Shown here piece by piece: positions 8,858 to 18,052 of a stretch of 64,000 nt of DNA. A model generated the notes under the pieces. The model saw nothing but the letters and a program-made list of their open reading frames with translations, was not told where the DNA came from and ran no database searches. Numbering within the stretch: position 1 is the first letter of the stretch; the number at the start of each line of letters is the position of its first letter. Made by a program: the position numbers and the translations under genes. The stretch comes from an uncultured Myroides sp. (GTDB lineage Bacteria > Bacteroidota > Bacteroidia > Flavobacteriales > Flavobacteriaceae): positions 62,001 through 126,000 of the forward strand of contig CAJYTF010000034.1 in the NCBI GenBank assembly GCA_913777665.1, in the 5' to 3' direction.

Positions 8858-9781
8858 TTACTTCTTCAATTGCGATCGAAGTTCTGTCATCAACGCAGCT
8901 CCGCCGTTTTCTAAAATTTCTTTTGCTGCGAAAAACCCTAATTTTTTCCATTCGTTAATAGGGACATTCTTTTCAATTTCGAATTTCTGTTTTCCGTCTA
9001 TCGAAAGTAAATTTCCTTTAAAAATAATGGTATCTTCGTGTTCATTATAACTTGCCAAAGCACCAATTGGCGCAGTACAACCACCTTCTAATGTGCGTAA
9101 AAACTGTCGTTCAATATGCGTGCAAATTTCGGTTTCAATATCGTTTAATTGTGCAACGGCATCTAAAATATAATTATCGTTTTCCATTGCAACAACCATC
9201 ATAGCGCCTTGTGCCGGTGCAGGAACCATCCAATCTAAATTAATAAATTCGGTTGGTTTTAAATTAATTCGTTCTAAACCAGCAGCTGCAAAAATGGCTG
9301 CGTTCCACGAATTATCTTTTAGTTTCTGTAAGCGAGTATTCACGTTGCCACGTAAATCTTCTACTTTATGATTCGGATATTTATTTAACCACTGCGCTTT
9401 TCTGCGTAACGATCCGCTGGCAATTGTTCCGTTGGTCTCCAAAAAATCGGTCGATCCTTTGTGAACCAAAATATCATGTACATTACCGCGTTTTAAAACG
9501 GCAGCCTGCACAATACCTTGCGGTAAAGCGGTTGGTACATCTTTCATAGAATGCACAGCAATATCAACCTTGCCTGCAATCATAGCAACATCGAGCGTTT
9601 TAGTAAATATTCCGGTAATTCCTAACTCGTATAAAGGTTTGTCTAAAATAATATCCCCATCAGCCTTTACAGCTATAATTTCTGTCTTATATCCTAAATT
9701 ATTCAGTTGTTTTGATACCGTATTGGCTTGCCACAGCGCTAATTCGCTGTCGCGGGTTCCAATTCTGATTATTTTATTCAT
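8858..9781 (-). CDS. hemC: Hydroxymethylbilane synthase (porphobilinogen deaminase)
   Basis: HemC joins four porphobilinogens into the linear tetrapyrrole hydroxymethylbilane. The 307-residue chain shows RIGTRDSELALWQA at the N-terminus, HSMKDVPT near 78, GSLRRKAQWL near 122, DLRGNVNTRL near 142, APAQGAM near 188 and LEGGCTAPIGA near 232 with the cysteine that carries the dipyrromethane cofactor. It overlaps the end of hemA by 8 bases, so the two are translationally coupled. Confidence 0.97.
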   Translation of the reverse strand: MNKIIRIGTRDSELALWQANTVSKQLNNLGYKTEIIAVKADGDIILDKPLYELGITGIFTKTLDVAMIAGKVDIAVHSMKDVPTALPQGIVQAAVLKRGNVHDILVHKGSTDFLETNGTIASGSLRRKAQWLNKYPNHKVEDLRGNVNTRLQKLKDNSWNAAIFAAAGLERINLKPTEFINLDWMVPAPAQGAMMVVAMENDNYILDAVAQLNDIETEICTHIERQFLRTLEGGCTAPIGALASYNEHEDTIIFKGNLLSIDGKQKFEIEKNVPINEWKKLGFFAAKEILENGGAALMTELRSQLKK

Positions 9782-11033
9782 TTGTGAGTGTTTCTATTTG
9801 AAAAACTTTTTCGATCCATTCAATACTTTCGTCAACTTCGGTGGTTTCATTTTTTAAATGATTTGCAAAGTGCGTGGTAATTTTTTGAATAAGGCGTGTG
9901 GTGATTAAATTCGCGTGATCTTCGTCAAAGTTCTGTATTTTCTTTTTGTGGTATTTTAATTCGGTTTCTTTAATTTCTTCCAACTTTGCTTTTAATGCAT
10001 GAATTGTCGGTGCAAATTTTCTGGCTTGTGTCCAAGTGATGAATTCGTGCTTAACCTCATCTATAATCGCCATTGCCTGCGGCACGTATTCTTTACGTTT
10101 TGCCAAGGTATCATCGGTCATTTGCGACAATTGATCTAAATGAACCAAGGTAACATCGGCAACATCCAACACATTTTCATTCACGTTTTTTGGGATCGAT
10201 AAATCTAAAATCAACAACGGCTTTTTAAGATTCAGCAATTCTTTATCAATGGTAGGATTTTGCGCACCGGTTGCTACAATCAGCACATCGGCATTTTGAA
10301 TTTCGGCTTGCAAATCGGCATAATCTTTAACGATTAAATTGAATTTACCTGCAATTTTCTGCGCTTTGTCTTTGGTTCTATTTATTAAAGTAATCTGATT
10401 ATTTTTTGTATGTTTCACAAGGTTTTCACAGGTATTTCTACCAATTTTCCCTGTTCCAAAAAGCAGAATATTCTTCTCTTTAATATCTGCTACATTATTT
10501 AAGATATAATGAACCGAAGCGAATGATACCGAAGTTGCACCGGTACTGATCTCGGTCTCGTTTTTAATGCGCTTGCTTGCCTGAATAACCGAATTTACCA
10601 ATCGTTCAAAATAATTGTTGGTCAATCCTTTTTCGCGGGCTGCAATAAATCCCGTTTTAACCTGACTTATAATTTCAAAATCGCCTAAAATCTGGCTATC
10701 CATTCCTGTTCCAACCTTAAAAAGATGCGAAACAGCTTCGTTATTTTTGTGCACGTAAGCTACCCGCTGAAAATCTTCTACAGTACCGTTACTGTGTTTA
10801 CAAAGTAAGGAAATCAATTGGAATGGGTGTTCTGCAAAACCATACAGTTCGGTTCTGTTACAGGTAGAAATAGCCATTAATGACGGAATTCCTTCCAAAC
10901 GGGCATCGTCCAATAAATTCGATTTCGCCTGATCGCTCAAACTGAATTTACCACGCGTTTCTGCATCGGCTTTCTTGTAATTTAATCCCACCACATAAAA
11001 ATGCGACGGTTTTATATTGTTGTTGTTCTTCAT
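9774..11033 (-). CDS. hemA: Glutamyl-tRNA reductase
   Basis: HemA reduces glutamyl-tRNA(Glu) to glutamate-1-semialdehyde, the committed and usually regulated step of the C5 haem pathway. The 419-residue protein has the catalytic motif STCNRTELY with Cys58, the SQILGDFEI segment near 110, an NADPH-binding fold with LLFGTGKIGRNT near 190, and a C-terminal dimerisation helix. It is first in the minus-strand hem cluster and divergent from the AraC-hemH operon across 232 bases. A -7 element (TAACTTTG on the minus strand) at 11115-11122 probably starts the transcript. Confidence 0.97.
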   Translation of the reverse strand: MKNNNNIKPSHFYVVGLNYKKADAETRGKFSLSDQAKSNLLDDARLEGIPSLMAISTCNRTELYGFAEHPFQLISLLCKHSNGTVEDFQRVAYVHKNNEAVSHLFKVGTGMDSQILGDFEIISQVKTGFIAAREKGLTNNYFERLVNSVIQASKRIKNETEISTGATSVSFASVHYILNNVADIKEKNILLFGTGKIGRNTCENLVKHTKNNQITLINRTKDKAQKIAGKFNLIVKDYADLQAEIQNADVLIVATGAQNPTIDKELLNLKKPLLILDLSIPKNVNENVLDVADVTLVHLDQLSQMTDDTLAKRKEYVPQAMAIIDEVKHEFITWTQARKFAPTIHALKAKLEEIKETELKYHKKKIQNFDEDHANLITTRLIQKITTHFANHLKNETTEVDESIEWIEKVFQIETLTNE

Positions 11034-11114
11034 TATTTAGTTTCACTAATAAAGCTTCACAAATTTAAAAGCAATAGTTTAATTAAAATAACGCTGTAAG
11101 GACTAATTATATCG

Positions 11115-11122
11115 CAAAGTTA
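11115..11122 (-). promoter_or_regulatory. Putative hemA promoter -7 element
   Basis: Minus-strand TAACTTTG fits TAnnTTTG and lies 82 bases upstream of hemA. No TTG at the usual 17-23 base spacing was found, so only the -7 part is supported. Confidence 0.4.
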
Positions 11123-11137
11123 CATTTTGATTTTTTG

Positions 11138-11170
11138 TTGCGTTATTTTTTCAAAAAAGCCTTATATTTG
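11138..11170 (+). promoter_or_regulatory. Putative promoter of the araC-hemH-hemJ operon
   Basis: TATATTTG at 11163-11170 matches the -7 consensus, with TTG at 11138-11140 spaced 22 bases away. It lies 95 bases before the regulator gene and close to the divergent hemA element, so one regulator could control both directions. Confidence 0.5.
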
Positions 11171-11265
11171 CTGACGTTAATGATTTTTACTGAATTAATA
11201 TTTAGAACAATTCTAAATAGGTTGATTGCTAAATTTTAATTCATTCAAAAAATAAAAACAACGCT

Positions 11266-12135
11266 ATGAGAACTCAAGAAGATGTTATTTTAGAAGATGA
11301 TTTTATTTGCATTCGCTTAAAAAACGAATCTGACAATGTGCAGGTTATCACAAAAGATTTAAGTAACGAGGTTATGCAGTTTCACTTTGTTCTAAAAGGG
11401 AAAGGAACGTTTGTTTTTAACGGCGGCGCTTACACCATACCGGTTAACGAAGAAAACAGTTTAACGCTTTACAATCCACAGCGTGGCTTGCCTATTCATT
11501 TAGAAGTTCAACCGAGTTCTTGGATTATTTCTGTGATTATATCGATAAAAAAATTTCATAATCTGTTTTCAACCGAAGCCGAGTTTATTCCTTTTTTAAA
11601 CAAAGATGCGATCGATCGAAAGCATTACGCACAAACTAACATCACACCTTCCATGTCGGTTGTTTTGTATCAAATAATGAATTTTAACCTACATTCATCG
11701 GTCAAAAAGCTATATTACAAAGCCAAAGTTTATGAGTTACTGAGTCTTCTTTTTAATAAACCCGAAGGAACCGATGATGAAAGTTGTCCGTTTAAAACCG
11801 ATGAAGAAGAAACCATGAAAATTAAACATGCCAAAGACATTTTGTTAAAGAATATGGCAGAACCGCCTACCCTCCAGGAATTGGCTGATGAAATTGGTTT
11901 GAATATCAAAAAATTAAAACAAGGTTTTAAGCAGGTTTATGGCGATACAGTTTACGGATTTTTGTTCGATTATAAAATGGAATATGCCCGCAAATTGTTA
12001 GATAGCGGCACGTATAACGTAAACGAAGTAGGTAACCGAATAGGCTACAGCACTGCAAGCCACTTTATTGCAGCATTTAAAAAGAAATTTGGCACTACGC
12101 CTAAAAAATATTTAATGTCTTTAGTGACAAATTAA
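11266..12135 (+). CDS. AraC-family transcriptional regulator
   Basis: A 289-residue regulator. The N-terminal half (about 1-130) looks like a cupin-type sensing domain with an HFVLKGKGTFVFNGG strand pair. The C-terminal 100 residues form the double helix-turn-helix of AraC proteins: LQELADEIGLNIKKLKQGF near 205 and VNEVGNRIGYSTASHFIAAF near 250, ending in the typical FKKKFGTTPKKY. It is the first gene of a tight operon with hemH (12-base gap) and hemJ and faces hemA, so control of haem synthesis is a reasonable inference. The ligand is unknown. Confidence 0.88.
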   Translation: MRTQEDVILEDDFICIRLKNESDNVQVITKDLSNEVMQFHFVLKGKGTFVFNGGAYTIPVNEENSLTLYNPQRGLPIHLEVQPSSWIISVIISIKKFHNLFSTEAEFIPFLNKDAIDRKHYAQTNITPSMSVVLYQIMNFNLHSSVKKLYYKAKVYELLSLLFNKPEGTDDESCPFKTDEEETMKIKHAKDILLKNMAEPPTLQELADEIGLNIKKLKQGFKQVYGDTVYGFLFDYKMEYARKLLDSGTYNVNEVGNRIGYSTASHFIAAFKKKFGTTPKKYLMSLVTN

Positions 12136-12147
12136 TACACCAAAAAC

Positions 12148-13173
12148 ATGAAAGGAGTTTTATTAGTTAATTTAGGATCGCCCGATGCGCCTACACCAGA
12201 AGCTGTTAAGCCTTATTTGGATGAATTTTTAATGGATAAATACGTGATTGATGTTCCGTATTTGTTGCGTGCTTTTTTGGTTCGCGGAATCATTTTAAGA
12301 AAACGTCCGGAGGAATCGGCACATGCTTATCAAAAAGTTTGGTGGAACGAAGGATCTCCGTTAATTGTTCTTTCTGAACGAATGCACAAAAAGGTTGTTC
12401 AAAAAAGTGATGTTCCTGTGGAATTAGCCATGAGATACGGAAGCATGACTATTGAAAAAGGCCTTAAAAGATTGCACGATAAAGGCGTTACCGATGTGTT
12501 GCTTTTTCCGTTATATCCTCAATATGCAATGGCTTCTACCTTAACTATTGAAGTTTTGGCTGAAAAAATCAGAAAAGAGAAATTCCCAGAAATGAAAATC
12601 ACCAACTTTCCTGCTTTTTATAATGATCCTAATTACATTAACGTATTATCAAATTCAATAAATGAACATTTAAAAGGTTTTGATTATGATCAACTGGTGT
12701 TTTCTTACCACGGAATTCCGGAGCGACATGTTAGAAAAACCGATAAAACAAAATCACACAAAAAATTTGTTACCAATCAAATGTGTTGCGAAGTTGGCAC
12801 ACCCGAAGCCGAGTTTTGTTATCGCACGCATTGTTATGAAACCACGCGTTTGGTTGCCGAAAAATTACAGTTACCAAAAGATAAATACTGCGTTACTTTT
12901 CAATCGAGATTAGCAGGCGATAAATGGCTGGAGCCTTATACCGATGTTGAAATTGACAATATGCCTGCCAAAGGAATTAAGAAAATTGCTGTTGTAACAC
13001 CTGCTTTCGTAACCGATTGTTTAGAAACATTAGAAGAAATTGCTATGCGTGCTAAAGAAGATTTTGAAGCAAATGGTGGCGAAGAATTTTTGGCAATTCC
13101 ATGCTTAAACGATGATGACCAGTGGGTTGATACCGTAACTTTGTGGATTAAAGATTGGGCTGCTAAAAACTAA
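12148..13173 (+). CDS. hemH: Ferrochelatase
   Basis: HemH inserts ferrous iron into protoporphyrin IX to make haem. The 341-residue chain has LLVNLGSPDAP at the N-terminus, MRYGSMTIEKGL near 95, the catalytic FSYHGIPERH (His188), CYRTHCYETTRLVAEKL near 225, YCVTFQSRLAGDKWLEPYTD near 248, and VVTPAFVTDCLETLEEI near 284. It sits between the AraC regulator and hemJ, so the last two steps of haem synthesis are co-transcribed apart from the earlier ones on the other strand. Confidence 0.97.
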   Translation: MKGVLLVNLGSPDAPTPEAVKPYLDEFLMDKYVIDVPYLLRAFLVRGIILRKRPEESAHAYQKVWWNEGSPLIVLSERMHKKVVQKSDVPVELAMRYGSMTIEKGLKRLHDKGVTDVLLFPLYPQYAMASTLTIEVLAEKIRKEKFPEMKITNFPAFYNDPNYINVLSNSINEHLKGFDYDQLVFSYHGIPERHVRKTDKTKSHKKFVTNQMCCEVGTPEAEFCYRTHCYETTRLVAEKLQLPKDKYCVTFQSRLAGDKWLEPYTDVEIDNMPAKGIKKIAVVTPAFVTDCLETLEEIAMRAKEDFEANGGEEFLAIPCLNDDDQWVDTVTLWIKDWAAKN

Positions 13174-13176
13174 TTT

Positions 13177-13710
13177 ATGTATTTATACTTAAAGGCGTTA
13201 CATATTATTTTTGTTGTTTGCTGGTTTGCCGGACTTTTTTACATTGTGCGTTTGTTTGTTTATTATGCCGAAGCACAGTTAAAACCGGATATTGAGAAAG
13301 AAATTCTTTCTAACCAATACCAGATAATGACTAACAGACTGTGGTATATTATTACTTTTCCGGCTGCCGTATTGGCAACTATTTTTGGCGTGTGGATGCT
13401 GCTCGAAAATCCTGCACTTTTGCAAATGCCCTGGATGCACGTTAAATTGCTTTTTGTTCTGCTTTTATGGCTGTATCATTTTAAATGTCAGCAGTTTGTA
13501 AATCAAATCAAAAATAAAAATCTTACCAAAACCAGTTCTTTTTTCAGAATTTGGAACGAAGGTGCCACAATTATACTTTTTTCAGTAGTATTTTTAGTAA
13601 TTTTAAAAAGTGCCATTAACTGGATTTTTGGCGTAGCCGGTATTTTTGTATTGGCACTATTGTTAACTTTAGGCTTTAAATTCTATAAAAAAATGCGCGA
13701 GAAAAATTAG
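13177..13710 (+). CDS. hemJ: Protoporphyrinogen oxidase HemJ
   Basis: HemJ is an integral membrane protein oxidising protoporphyrinogen IX to protoporphyrin IX. The 177-residue chain has four to five hydrophobic segments and the family N-terminus YLKALHIIFVVCWFAGLFYI with a conserved His, plus WMHVKLLFVLLLWLYH near 87 with further histidines. It starts three bases after the hemH stop and ends six bases before the kinase gene. CopD-like annotations refer to the same superfamily; the position beside hemH favours HemJ. Confidence 0.92.
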   Translation: MYLYLKALHIIFVVCWFAGLFYIVRLFVYYAEAQLKPDIEKEILSNQYQIMTNRLWYIITFPAAVLATIFGVWMLLENPALLQMPWMHVKLLFVLLLWLYHFKCQQFVNQIKNKNLTKTSSFFRIWNEGATIILFSVVFLVILKSAINWIFGVAGIFVLALLLTLGFKFYKKMREKN

Positions 13711-13716
13711 GCATTT

Positions 13717-15189
13717 ATGGCAAAACCATTCAACATACAAAGCACATCGTTACGTGTAAGAATTTTCATTGCCATGATTTTTCTTACCATTGTATCGTCG
13801 GTTTTAATTGCCATGGTTACCATTTATCAGTTTAAAAAAGAAGCGCGAAATTACCATCAGGATCGATTGATTAGAAAGGAAGATGCCGTTAACGAGCATT
13901 TAAACTTTATTCTGCAAACGACCGACATTCCTGTTACCACAGAAAATTTACCGCTGATTTTTAAGGATAAAATTTTCGAACTTTCATCAATCCACAACAT
14001 TCAAATCAATATTTACGATTTAAAGGGAAATCTATTAATAACATCGAAAGGAAATTTTATTGTCGATAAAATAAATAACGAAGTTATATCGCCCAATATC
14101 TTGAAAATAATAGAAACTACAAGTACCAAACGCTTTATTGACTTACGAATTATAGATGGTATAACCTACCGATCTGCCTACAATTACATTAAAGACAATC
14201 AGTTTAAACCGCTTGGAATAATCAGCATGCCGGTTGCCGAAGAAACATCGTATTACGATGCTCAGGTAAACAGTTTCTTTATTCTTTTTGCGCAAATCTA
14301 TCTTTTTATCATTGTGCTGGCAATTATTTTGGCGTTCATTTTATCGAGCTATATTACCAAAACCTTACAATTTATCAGTGAACGTATCCAAAAAACAAGC
14401 ATCAACCGAAGAAATGAAAAAATTAAGGTTGAAAATGCATCTTATGAAATTGAAACGCTGATAAATTCGTACAACCAAATGGTTGATAAGCTGGAAGAAT
14501 CGGCAGATAAACTGGCTCAAAGTCAGCGTGAATTGGCTTGGCGCGAAATGGCGAAACAGGTGGCGCACGAGATTAAAAATCCGTTAACGCCAATGAAATT
14601 ATCCGTTCAAAGTTTCCTACGAAAATTCAATCCCGAAGATCCAAATGTGAATGAGAAAATAAAAGATTTTTGCGAAACCATGGTGCAGCAAATTGATACC
14701 ATGAGTGCCGTTGCATCGGCTTTTTCAAACTTTGCATCGATGCCTGCCCAACAAAACACCACTTTGAATGTGGTTAAAGTGGTTCAGTTGGCTTTGGATA
14801 TTTTTAACGAAGATTTCATCAATTTTGAATCAACCGAAGAAGAAATCATTGCTATATTTGATCAATCGCAAATTATCCGAATCATAAACAATCTGGTTAA
14901 AAATGCTATTGAAGGAATTCCGAATTACGAACCTTTCCCACGGATTTCGGTCAAAGTTAAAAGAGAAGGTCAATCGGTATTAATAACTGTTTCCGACAAT
15001 GGATCGGGAATTCCAGAAGATATTAAAGAGAAAATATTCGAACCTAAATTCACAACAAAAACAAGCGGAATGGGACTTGGCTTGGCAATGATTAAAAACA
15101 TGATTGAAAGCTACGGCGGAAGCATCCGTTTTAAATCGGTTTTGAATAAAGGAACAACGTTTTACGTAAAACTACCAATAAGTAACTAA
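13717..15189 (+). CDS. Membrane sensor histidine kinase
   Basis: A 490-residue kinase with a first membrane helix near residues 15-36, an extracytoplasmic sensing region to about 188, a second helix near 190-213, a HAMP-like linker, the H-box [15 protein letters not shown] with phospho-acceptor His284, and a C-terminal ATPase domain with N box [11 protein letters not shown]1 [12 protein letters not shown], and [10 protein letters not shown]. The H-box form resembles NtrY-type kinases. It is the last gene of the hemH-hemJ operon. No response regulator lies next to it, so its partner and signal are unknown. Confidence 0.88.
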   Translation: MAKPFNIQSTSLRVRIFIAMIFLTIVSSVLIAMVTIYQFKKEARNYHQDRLIRKEDAVNEHLNFILQTTDIPVTTENLPLIFKDKIFELSSIHNIQINIYDLKGNLLITSKGNFIVDKINNEVISPNILKIIETTSTKRFIDLRIIDGITYRSAYNYIKDNQFKPLGIISMPVAEETSYYDAQVNSFFILFAQIYLFIIVLAIILAFILSSYITKTLQFISERIQKTSINRRNEKIKVENASYEIETLINSYNQMVDKLEESADKLAQSQRELAWREMAKQVAHEIKNPLTPMKLSVQSFLRKFNPEDPNVNEKIKDFCETMVQQIDTMSAVASAFSNFASMPAQQNTTLNVVKVVQLALDIFNEDFINFESTEEEIIAIFDQSQIIRIINNLVKNAIEGIPNYEPFPRISVKVKREGQSVLITVSDNGSGIPEDIKEKIFEPKFTTKTSGMGLGLAMIKNMIESYGGSIRFKSVLNKGTTFYVKLPISN

Positions 15190-15398
15190 ATGACCAATAA
15201 ACATTAGATTTATACATTTTTTAAATTAACAATCACACTACAAACAACTCCCATACAGTAGAAAAGTTTTTATTCAATGTAACCATTCCACTAAATAAGA
15301 AAAAATTACTGATTGCTTTTATGTAAGTTATAATTAAACATAAAATTTAAAAAAAACATAAACTAAAAAGGATTATCACAATAACCCAAATGTGCAAT

Positions 15399-15441
15399 AG
15401 TAAAAATTGCGAGATTATCGCAAAATCTCGCAATTTTTACT
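15399..15441. repeat. Palindromic repeat upstream of fic (copy 1)
   Basis: A perfect 16-bp inverted repeat (AGTAAAAATTGCGAGA and its complement) with an 11-base spacer. Positions 15401-15441 are identical, base for base, to 16761-16801 after the gene. Copy 1 abuts the -7 element TATTTTTG at 15441 and covers the -33 zone, so it can act as an operator. Confidence 0.9.
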
Positions 15442-15448
15442 ATTTTTG
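15441..15448 (+). promoter_or_regulatory. Putative fic promoter -7 element
   Basis: TATTTTTG matches TAnnTTTG and lies 16 bases before the ATG at 15465. The palindrome occupies the upstream -33 position and no normal -33 TTG is seen, suggesting that the palindrome-binding factor controls initiation. Confidence 0.5.
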
Positions 15449-15464
15449 TTTAAAATATCAAACC

Positions 15465-16760
15465 ATGGAATTAGCTCCAAAAACGAAAGAATTCACACAA
15501 GATATAATTATTTTATCTGTAGACATGCAGAGTAGTGGCGAAATGAAAGCTTTTCAAGATGATTATTTATATTGGGATAAAGTAAAATACAAATCAGAAA
15601 GAAAAAACTTAGAAGATGTGTGGACTGCCGTTAAATTTAATCGTATAGTAAAGAGTAAATTCTTGAAATTTGGTAAATATTCTTTTTCTTATCCAACAAC
15701 AGATTTTATTCAAAGAACTTTACACAAGTTTGATTTAAATACAGGAGGAACTTTAACATCAAATATTGGAATTTCCGAAACAGACAAATCAAAATTTATG
15801 ATTAGTTCTCTTATTGAAGAATCTATAAATAGTAGCCAAATGGAGGGTGCTAACACCACTAGAAAGAAAGCTAAAGAGATGATTCAACAAGAAAAAAAAC
15901 CTCAAAACAAATCTGAAATTATGATTATGAACAATTATATCACAATGAAACATATTGTTCAAATTAAAGACCAAGATTTGAGTACTGAAAAGTTACTAGA
16001 AATACATCGATTAATCTCAAAAGGAACTTTAGATGATAGTAAGGAGGAGGGCTGTTTTAGAACAAATGATGAGATTTTTGTAGCTAATGTAATGAAAGGT
16101 GAGATAGTTCATCAACCGCCATCTGTAGAAGAATTGCCAATTTTAATTCATGATTTAATCCGCTTTTTTAATGAAGATTCTAAAGATTTTATACACCCAA
16201 TAATCAAAGGATGTGTTATTCACTTTATGATTGGTTGGATACACCCATTTACCGATGGGAATGGTAGAACTGCAAGAGCTTTATTTTATTGGTATATGTT
16301 AAAAAATGGTTATTGGTTAACAGAGTACCTTTCTATTTCTAAAATAATCAAGGATTCTAAAAATCAATATGAGAAAGCATACTTGTATACAGAAAGTGAT
16401 GAGAATGATTTAGGTTATTTCATTACATATCATTTAAAAGCAATGATAAAAGCATACGAAGCTTTAAAAACATACATTCATTCTAAACAGAAAGAAGTTA
16501 TACAAGCTGCGAAGTTTCTTAAAATCGAAGGAGTTAATGATAGAATGGCACAAATTATCAAAATTATTTATGATGATGCGGATAGAATTTTAACGAGTAA
16601 AGAAATAGAGAATAAATTTAATATTTCCAATTACACAGCAAGAACTGACTTAAAATCATTAGTTGAATTAGGCTTTCTTGAAGAAGTTAAAGTTAATTTA
16701 AAGAAGAGGAATTATATAAAATCAAAAACATTTTATTCCAAAATAAAACATATTAAATAA
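15465..16760 (+). CDS. Fic-domain AMP-transferase with C-terminal winged helix
   Basis: A 431-residue Fic protein that probably transfers AMP from ATP to a protein hydroxyl. The core motif HPFTDGNGRTAR starts at the catalytic His260. SSQMEG at 123-128 fits the autoinhibitory motif [S/T]xxxE[G/N] with Glu127, so it is a class II enzyme with an N-terminal inhibitory helix. The C-terminal 80 residues look like a winged helix (SKEIENKFNISNYTARTDL). A start at 15390 is in frame, but the promoter at 15441 and the palindrome favour 15465. The gene stands alone in an AT-rich island, flanked by identical palindromes, and may bind them itself. Confidence 0.9.
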   Translation: MELAPKTKEFTQDIIILSVDMQSSGEMKAFQDDYLYWDKVKYKSERKNLEDVWTAVKFNRIVKSKFLKFGKYSFSYPTTDFIQRTLHKFDLNTGGTLTSNIGISETDKSKFMISSLIEESINSSQMEGANTTRKKAKEMIQQEKKPQNKSEIMIMNNYITMKHIVQIKDQDLSTEKLLEIHRLISKGTLDDSKEEGCFRTNDEIFVANVMKGEIVHQPPSVEELPILIHDLIRFFNEDSKDFIHPIIKGCVIHFMIGWIHPFTDGNGRTARALFYWYMLKNGYWLTEYLSISKIIKDSKNQYEKAYLYTESDENDLGYFITYHLKAMIKAYEALKTYIHSKQKEVIQAAKFLKIEGVNDRMAQIIKIIYDDADRILTSKEIENKFNISNYTARTDLKSLVELGFLEEVKVNLKKRNYIKSKTFYSKIKHIK

Positions 16761-16801
16761 TAAAAATTGCGAGATTATCGCAAAATCTCGCAATTTTTAC
16801 T
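16761..16801. repeat. Palindromic repeat downstream of fic (copy 2)
   Basis: Identical to 15401-15441 over 41 bases and starting on the base after the fic stop codon. As RNA it forms a 14-bp stem with an 11-base loop and could end transcription, but the T run is inside the stem, unlike a usual terminator. Confidence 0.9.
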
Positions 16802-17247
16802 TCACAAGCATTATCAACTTACCACTCAGAATAGGTACTTAAGAATAAACTAGAAGCAACTAATTAAAATGATTTCAATCTATATAAATAATTAATGAAG
16901 CTGAATTTATATAACATTAAAACACGATTAGAAAAGTTTAACCATACAAAATATTCTAATCTGAATTAAATTAGATTTAGAATATTTAGAAACTTAACAC
17001 AATAAAAACACAGAAAACTATTTAACTATTGTACATATATTTGTTTACAATTCCAATTCAATATTTGAATAAATTTGTATTCAATTAAAATGTCAAAAAG
17101 TTAAAAAATCTCATAAGACAATTGACTATTGGCACATCTTATTTAATTAATATTTAAAAAATATATGAAGGTTTTAAAAATGGTTATTAAAAACACAGTT
17201 GCTTAGTGGGATAATAATCAATTAATTAGTAACTAAAAAATAAAAAT
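16802..17247. other. Gene-free AT-rich stretch between fic and enoyl-CoA hydratase
   Basis: No coding sequence is supported here. It holds an AT-rich inverted repeat (arms 16949-16959 and 16977-16987, AAATATTCTAA and its complement) and a TATATTTG -7 element at 17036-17043 that may drive the hydratase gene through a leader of about 200 bases. Confidence 0.6.
17036..17043 (+). promoter_or_regulatory. Putative -7 element for the enoyl-CoA hydratase gene
   Basis: TATATTTG fits the consensus, 204 bases before the ATG. No good -33 TTG is seen, and the leader would be long, so support is modest. Confidence 0.35.
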
Positions 17248-18030
17248 ATGTCGTTTGAAAACATTTTAGTAGAAAAAAACAATGCAGTAGCTACTATTAC
17301 AATTAATCGTCCAACAAAATTAAACGCTTTAAACAAGGCAACAATTGAGGAATTGCACAATGCTTTTAAAGAATGCGAAAGCGATAACGAAGTGCGTGCC
17401 ATTATTGTAACGGGATCGGGCGAAAAAGCGTTTGTTGCAGGTGCTGATATTTCGGAATTTGCAAGTTTTAATGTTTCGGAAGGATCTGAATTAGCAAGAA
17501 AAGGACAAGAATTATTGTTTGATTTTGTAGAGAATTTACAAACTCCGGTAATTGCTGCCGTGAACGGATTTGCTTTAGGCGGCGGATTAGAACTGGCAAT
17601 GGCGGCACATATTAGAATAGCATCAGACAACGCCAAAATGGGCTTACCAGAAGTTACTTTAGGCGTAATTCCGGGTTATGGCGGAACACAGCGTTTACCT
17701 CAATTAATTGGAAAAGGAAGAGCAAACGAGATGATTATGACCGCACAAATGATAGATTCACCAACAGCATTGTCTTTTGGTTTGATAAATCACATGGTGG
17801 AACAACCTGAATTGTTAGATAAAGCAAACGAGCTGGCTTTGAAAATTGCTAAAAATTCGCCAACAGCTATTTCGCAAGCTATAAAAGCGGTAAATGCAAA
17901 CTTTAAAGACGGAATTAATGGTTTTAATACAGAAATTGATCGTTTTGGATTTTGCTTTGGAACTGCCGATTTTAAAGAAGGAACAACTGCTTTTTTAGAA
18001 AAACGCAAAGCCGAGTTTAAAGGGAATTAA
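17248..18030 (+). CDS. Enoyl-CoA hydratase / crotonase-family enzyme
   Basis: A 260-residue crotonase-fold enzyme that hydrates 2-enoyl-CoA in fatty-acid or amino-acid breakdown. Visible features are TINRPTKLNAL near 17, the oxyanion-hole AFVAGADISEF near 61, AVNGFALGGGLELAMAAHIRIAS near 104 with one catalytic Glu, and GLPEVTLGVIPGYGGTQRLP near 132 with the second. It is followed by a REP-like repeat and a terminator. Substrate chain length (short chain, or 3-hydroxybutyryl-CoA direction) cannot be told from sequence. Confidence 0.92.
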   Translation: MSFENILVEKNNAVATITINRPTKLNALNKATIEELHNAFKECESDNEVRAIIVTGSGEKAFVAGADISEFASFNVSEGSELARKGQELLFDFVENLQTPVIAAVNGFALGGGLELAMAAHIRIASDNAKMGLPEVTLGVIPGYGGTQRLPQLIGKGRANEMIMTAQMIDSPTALSFGLINHMVEQPELLDKANELALKIAKNSPTAISQAIKAVNANFKDGINGFNTEIDRFGFCFGTADFKEGTTAFLEKRKAEFKGN

Positions 18031-18052
18031 AAAAATTTAAGTCATCTCATTT

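Noticed and set aside
15399..16801. CRISPR-like array around fic
   Set aside because: Only two copies 1.36 kb apart with a gene between; there is no regular spacing or cas gene.
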